A DNA stretch of 64,000 nucleotides, from contig CAVTPU010000004.1 of the NCBI GenBank assembly GCA_963736695.1, positions 2,294,001 to 2,358,000 on the forward strand. Reading direction: 5' to 3'. This document shows positions 62,192 to 64,000 of the stretch, piece by piece. The notes under the pieces are model-generated. The model saw only the letters and a program-made list of their open reading frames with translations. It did no database searches and was not told the origin of the DNA. Both the position numbers and the translations under genes were made by a program. The stretch's first letter is position 1. Every line of letters begins with the position of its first letter. Origin of the DNA: CAVTPU01 sp963736695 (GTDB lineage Bacteria > Actinomycetota > Actinomycetes > Mycobacteriales > Micromonosporaceae).

Positions 62192-62991
62192 GACACGTCC
62201 TTTCGATGAACTCGAACCACACCGGCCGCCAACGGAACGGCCACCCAAACCACAACGGAGGCGGCGATTCGCGCCCACTGCCCGGAGGCTAGGTGCTCGC
62301 CCGACAACGGTTCGAAGGTTGTCGACGTGTCGAGCCACTCGGCGGCTTTGGTGAGTCCCGTGACAGTAGCGCCGAGAACCGTCCAGACCGTCGGCAGGAC
62401 GTAATAGAGCACGATAGCGAGCGGACTGTTGAGCAGCAGCATGCCGAAAGCGAAGCCCATCAACGCGTCGATGATCTGCGTCAGGATGAGGTGCCACACA
62501 ACCGACCAGCCCAGCGTCCACACATCACTGTCGAACCGGACGTCAACAACGACCGCAGCGAGAGCTGACGCACACAATGCCACCAGCACCGAACCGAGCG
62601 CCATCAGCATCACGGCGAACGTTTTTGCCATGGTTACCCGTGCGCGGGCCGGAACCAAGGCAAAAGTTGTCACCACCGTTCGGTGCGACCATTCGCTCGT
62701 CGCAGACAAGATGCCCAATACCGGCAACAACATTGACGACGCGAAAAGCGAGGAGGAGAGGAAGTCGCCGACTGTGCGACCCGCCACGCCATTGATGAAC
62801 AGCTGCGTCGCCACGGTCCCCACCATCGCCAGACCGATGACGATGACTATCCAACGACCGGACCGCGTGTCGATCAGTTTCCGCAGCTCCACCATTGTCA
62901 GTCTGGTCAACGACGAACGGTGCGCGGGCGTCGCATGCGGCAGAAATGAGGCGACCGTAGGTCGTTCCGCAGCCGGTGTGATCGTGTTCAT
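62188..62991 (-). CDS. ABC transporter permease
   Basis: The 267-residue protein has six hydrophobic segments (SGRWIVIVIGLAMVGTVATQ, FASSMLLPVLGILSATSEW, VMLMALGSVLVALCASALAA, IDALMGFAFGMLLLNSPL, VLYYVLPTVWTVLGATVTG, AASVVVWVAVPLAAGVV). It belongs to the ABC-2 type export family. A SEWSHRTVVTTF motif is characteristic of the permease partners of ATPases like that encoded upstream. Stop and start codons overlap with both neighbours. Together they form a two-component exporter; substrate unknown. Confidence 0.88.
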   Translation of the reverse strand: MNTITPAAERPTVASFLPHATPAHRSSLTRLTMVELRKLIDTRSGRWIVIVIGLAMVGTVATQLFINGVAGRTVGDFLSSSLFASSMLLPVLGILSATSEWSHRTVVTTFALVPARARVTMAKTFAVMLMALGSVLVALCASALAAVVVDVRFDSDVWTLGWSVVWHLILTQIIDALMGFAFGMLLLNSPLAIVLYYVLPTVWTVLGATVTGLTKAAEWLDTSTTFEPLSGEHLASGQWARIAASVVVWVAVPLAAGVVRVHRKDVS

Positions 62992-63899
62992 GCGCTGATT
63001 TCCTTCTTCATCGAAGTCGACGGGTCTGCCGTCGCGGTGAGGGTGAAGAACAACTTCTCGAGTCCGCCGATGGTCGGGCCCAGCCCCGTGAGAGCGACAC
63101 CCGTGTCGGCGGCGACCTGCCCGACCACTGACGGCTCAGCCGACACCCGCAGTTCACCGTCGGCGCCGTCGACGAAAGTCAGCCCGGCGGCGCACAATGC
63201 GGAACGGAGTGCGTGTGGGTCACGGGCCCGGACCAGGGTGCCCGAACTGCCCAACAGTTCAGTCTTGGAGCCTTCGGCGACCACCGTGCCGTTGCCGATC
63301 ATCACGAATCGGTCGGCCAGGGCCTCCACTTCGCTCAGCAGATGCGACGAGAGCAGCACTGTGCCGCCCCGGTCGGCGAAGCCACGCAGGAGGCCACGCA
63401 TCCACGCGATGCCCTCCGGATCAAGTCCGTTGGCCGGCTCGTCGAGAATCAGCACCTTCGGATTCCCCAGCAGCGCCTGCGCCACTCCGAGCCGTTGTCG
63501 CATGCCCAACGAATAGGCCCGGACCCTGCGACTGGCTGCGGCCTTCGGCAGGCCGACCCGGTCGAGCATGACGGGCACCTGATGTCGGTCGGCTCCCATA
63601 GTCATCGCCGCGATCCGCAGCGTCTCCTGACCGGTCCGCCCGCCGTGCGCCGCCGACGCGTCGATCATGATCCCGACCACCTGTGCCGGGTTGGCCAGTC
63701 GACGGTAGGGTTGGCCGGCGATGAACGCCGTGCCCGACGACGGTTTGCTCAGACCGCAGAGCATTCGCAGGGTAGTGGACTTGCCCGCACCGTTCGGCCC
63801 GAGAAAACCGGTGACGGTGCCGGGTCCGCAGTGGAACGAAACGTCCCGAACCGCGCTCATCGCGCCGTACGCCTTGCTCAGGTTTTCGACTTTGATCAT
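62988..63899 (-). CDS. ABC transporter ATP-binding protein
   Basis: The 303-residue ATPase has Walker A GFLGPNGAGKSTT, Q-loop region, ABC signature SLGMRQRLGVAQALLG, Walker B VLILDEPANGLDPEG and the H-loop SSHLLSEVEALAD. A C-terminal extension (AEGSKTELLGSSGTLVRARD onward) is typical of drug or bacitracin-type exporter ATPases. It pairs with the ABC-2 permease. ATG at 63899 is chosen; a GTG at 63908 is in frame. No ribosome site is clear. The end overlaps the permease start by four bases. Confidence 0.92.
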   Translation of the reverse strand: MIKVENLSKAYGAMSAVRDVSFHCGPGTVTGFLGPNGAGKSTTLRMLCGLSKPSSGTAFIAGQPYRRLANPAQVVGIMIDASAAHGGRTGQETLRIAAMTMGADRHQVPVMLDRVGLPKAAASRRVRAYSLGMRQRLGVAQALLGNPKVLILDEPANGLDPEGIAWMRGLLRGFADRGGTVLLSSHLLSEVEALADRFVMIGNGTVVAEGSKTELLGSSGTLVRARDPHALRSALCAAGLTFVDGADGELRVSAEPSVVGQVAADTGVALTGLGPTIGGLEKLFFTLTATADPSTSMKKEISA

Positions 63900-64000
63900 G
63901 TTGACCACTCTGGCGAAACGCGGCAGGCCCCGGCTGCTGGCGAAGGTCTATCGTCGCCTCGACTTTGGTCGCGCCGCCGGCCGGCCGATCACCGACTTTG
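63898..64000 (+). CDS. Possible gene start at the right edge (partial)
   Basis: An ATG on the plus strand overlaps the start codon of the ABC gene and opens a reading frame without stop to the window end (MLTTLAKRGRPRLLAKVYRR, then FGRAAGRPITDF). Only 34 residues are visible, so neither reality nor function can be judged. Confidence 0.25.
   Translation, partial: MLTTLAKRGRPRLLAKVYRRLDFGRAAGRPITDF

Overview
The window is about 70% GC with dense, mostly short-spaced genes on both strands. SepH, DUF3027, DUF2530, Helicase_C_3/XPB, futalosine-pathway (mqn) and DUF5941 families together point to a chromosomal segment of a high-GC actinobacterium. The gene content fits a Streptomyces- or Micromonospora-like lineage better than Mycobacterium, but I cannot name a genus. 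No rRNA, tRNA, CRISPR array or intact insertion sequence was seen.

Layout. 1-7.5 kb: a cell-surface polymer cluster with three glycosyltransferases, an uncharacterised protein and a fusion of a CDP-alcohol phosphotransferase with DUF5941. 7.6-15 kb: housekeeping metabolism (ParB-like protein, nitroreductase, aldose epimerase, pdxH, citrate synthase, serC, a GNAT enzyme, sepH). 15.1-21 kb: one giant secreted amylopullulanase behind a LacI-type operator candidate. 21.1-28.3 kb: ThpR, two MFS carriers, a MarR regulator with a palindromic operator, DUF2530, DUF3027, mqnB, mqnD and a cold-shock protein. 28.5-34.4 kb: a HAD phosphatase, a 61-residue orphan protein, the Helicase_C_3 protein, two tandem small membrane proteins and the XPB helicase. 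34.5-46.4 kb: lipoprotein, HD hydrolase, glycolate-oxidase-like flavoprotein, GlpD, a membrane-anchored subtilase, cysS-rlmB, a RibD-like reductase, a secreted phosphoesterase and DUF2231.

46.4-50.3 kb: a three-gene operon coding for a YbjN protein, a divergent Hsp90 ATPase and a helical-repeat/YbjN fusion. This is the best candidate in the window for a poorly described system: a chaperone encoded with two proteins that share a YbjN domain. 50.3-53.8 kb: a repeat-rich regulatory stretch, a Tat-exported 5'-nucleotidase and an NAD-dependent epimerase with a repeat insertion.

53.8-58.4 kb is a lower-GC island. It holds a vsr-type endonuclease, a frameshifted C5-cytosine methyltransferase and a frameshifted GIY-YIG endonuclease resembling Eco29kI, so it looks like a dead type II restriction-modification system. 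58.4-64 kb: a membrane M48 metalloprotease with a partner protein, a frameshifted secreted protein, and an ABC exporter operon with a YqeB-like protein. A recurring theme is the leaderless gene: about a dozen starts lie 6-9 nt behind a TANNNT-like -10 element and lack a Shine-Dalgarno sequence.
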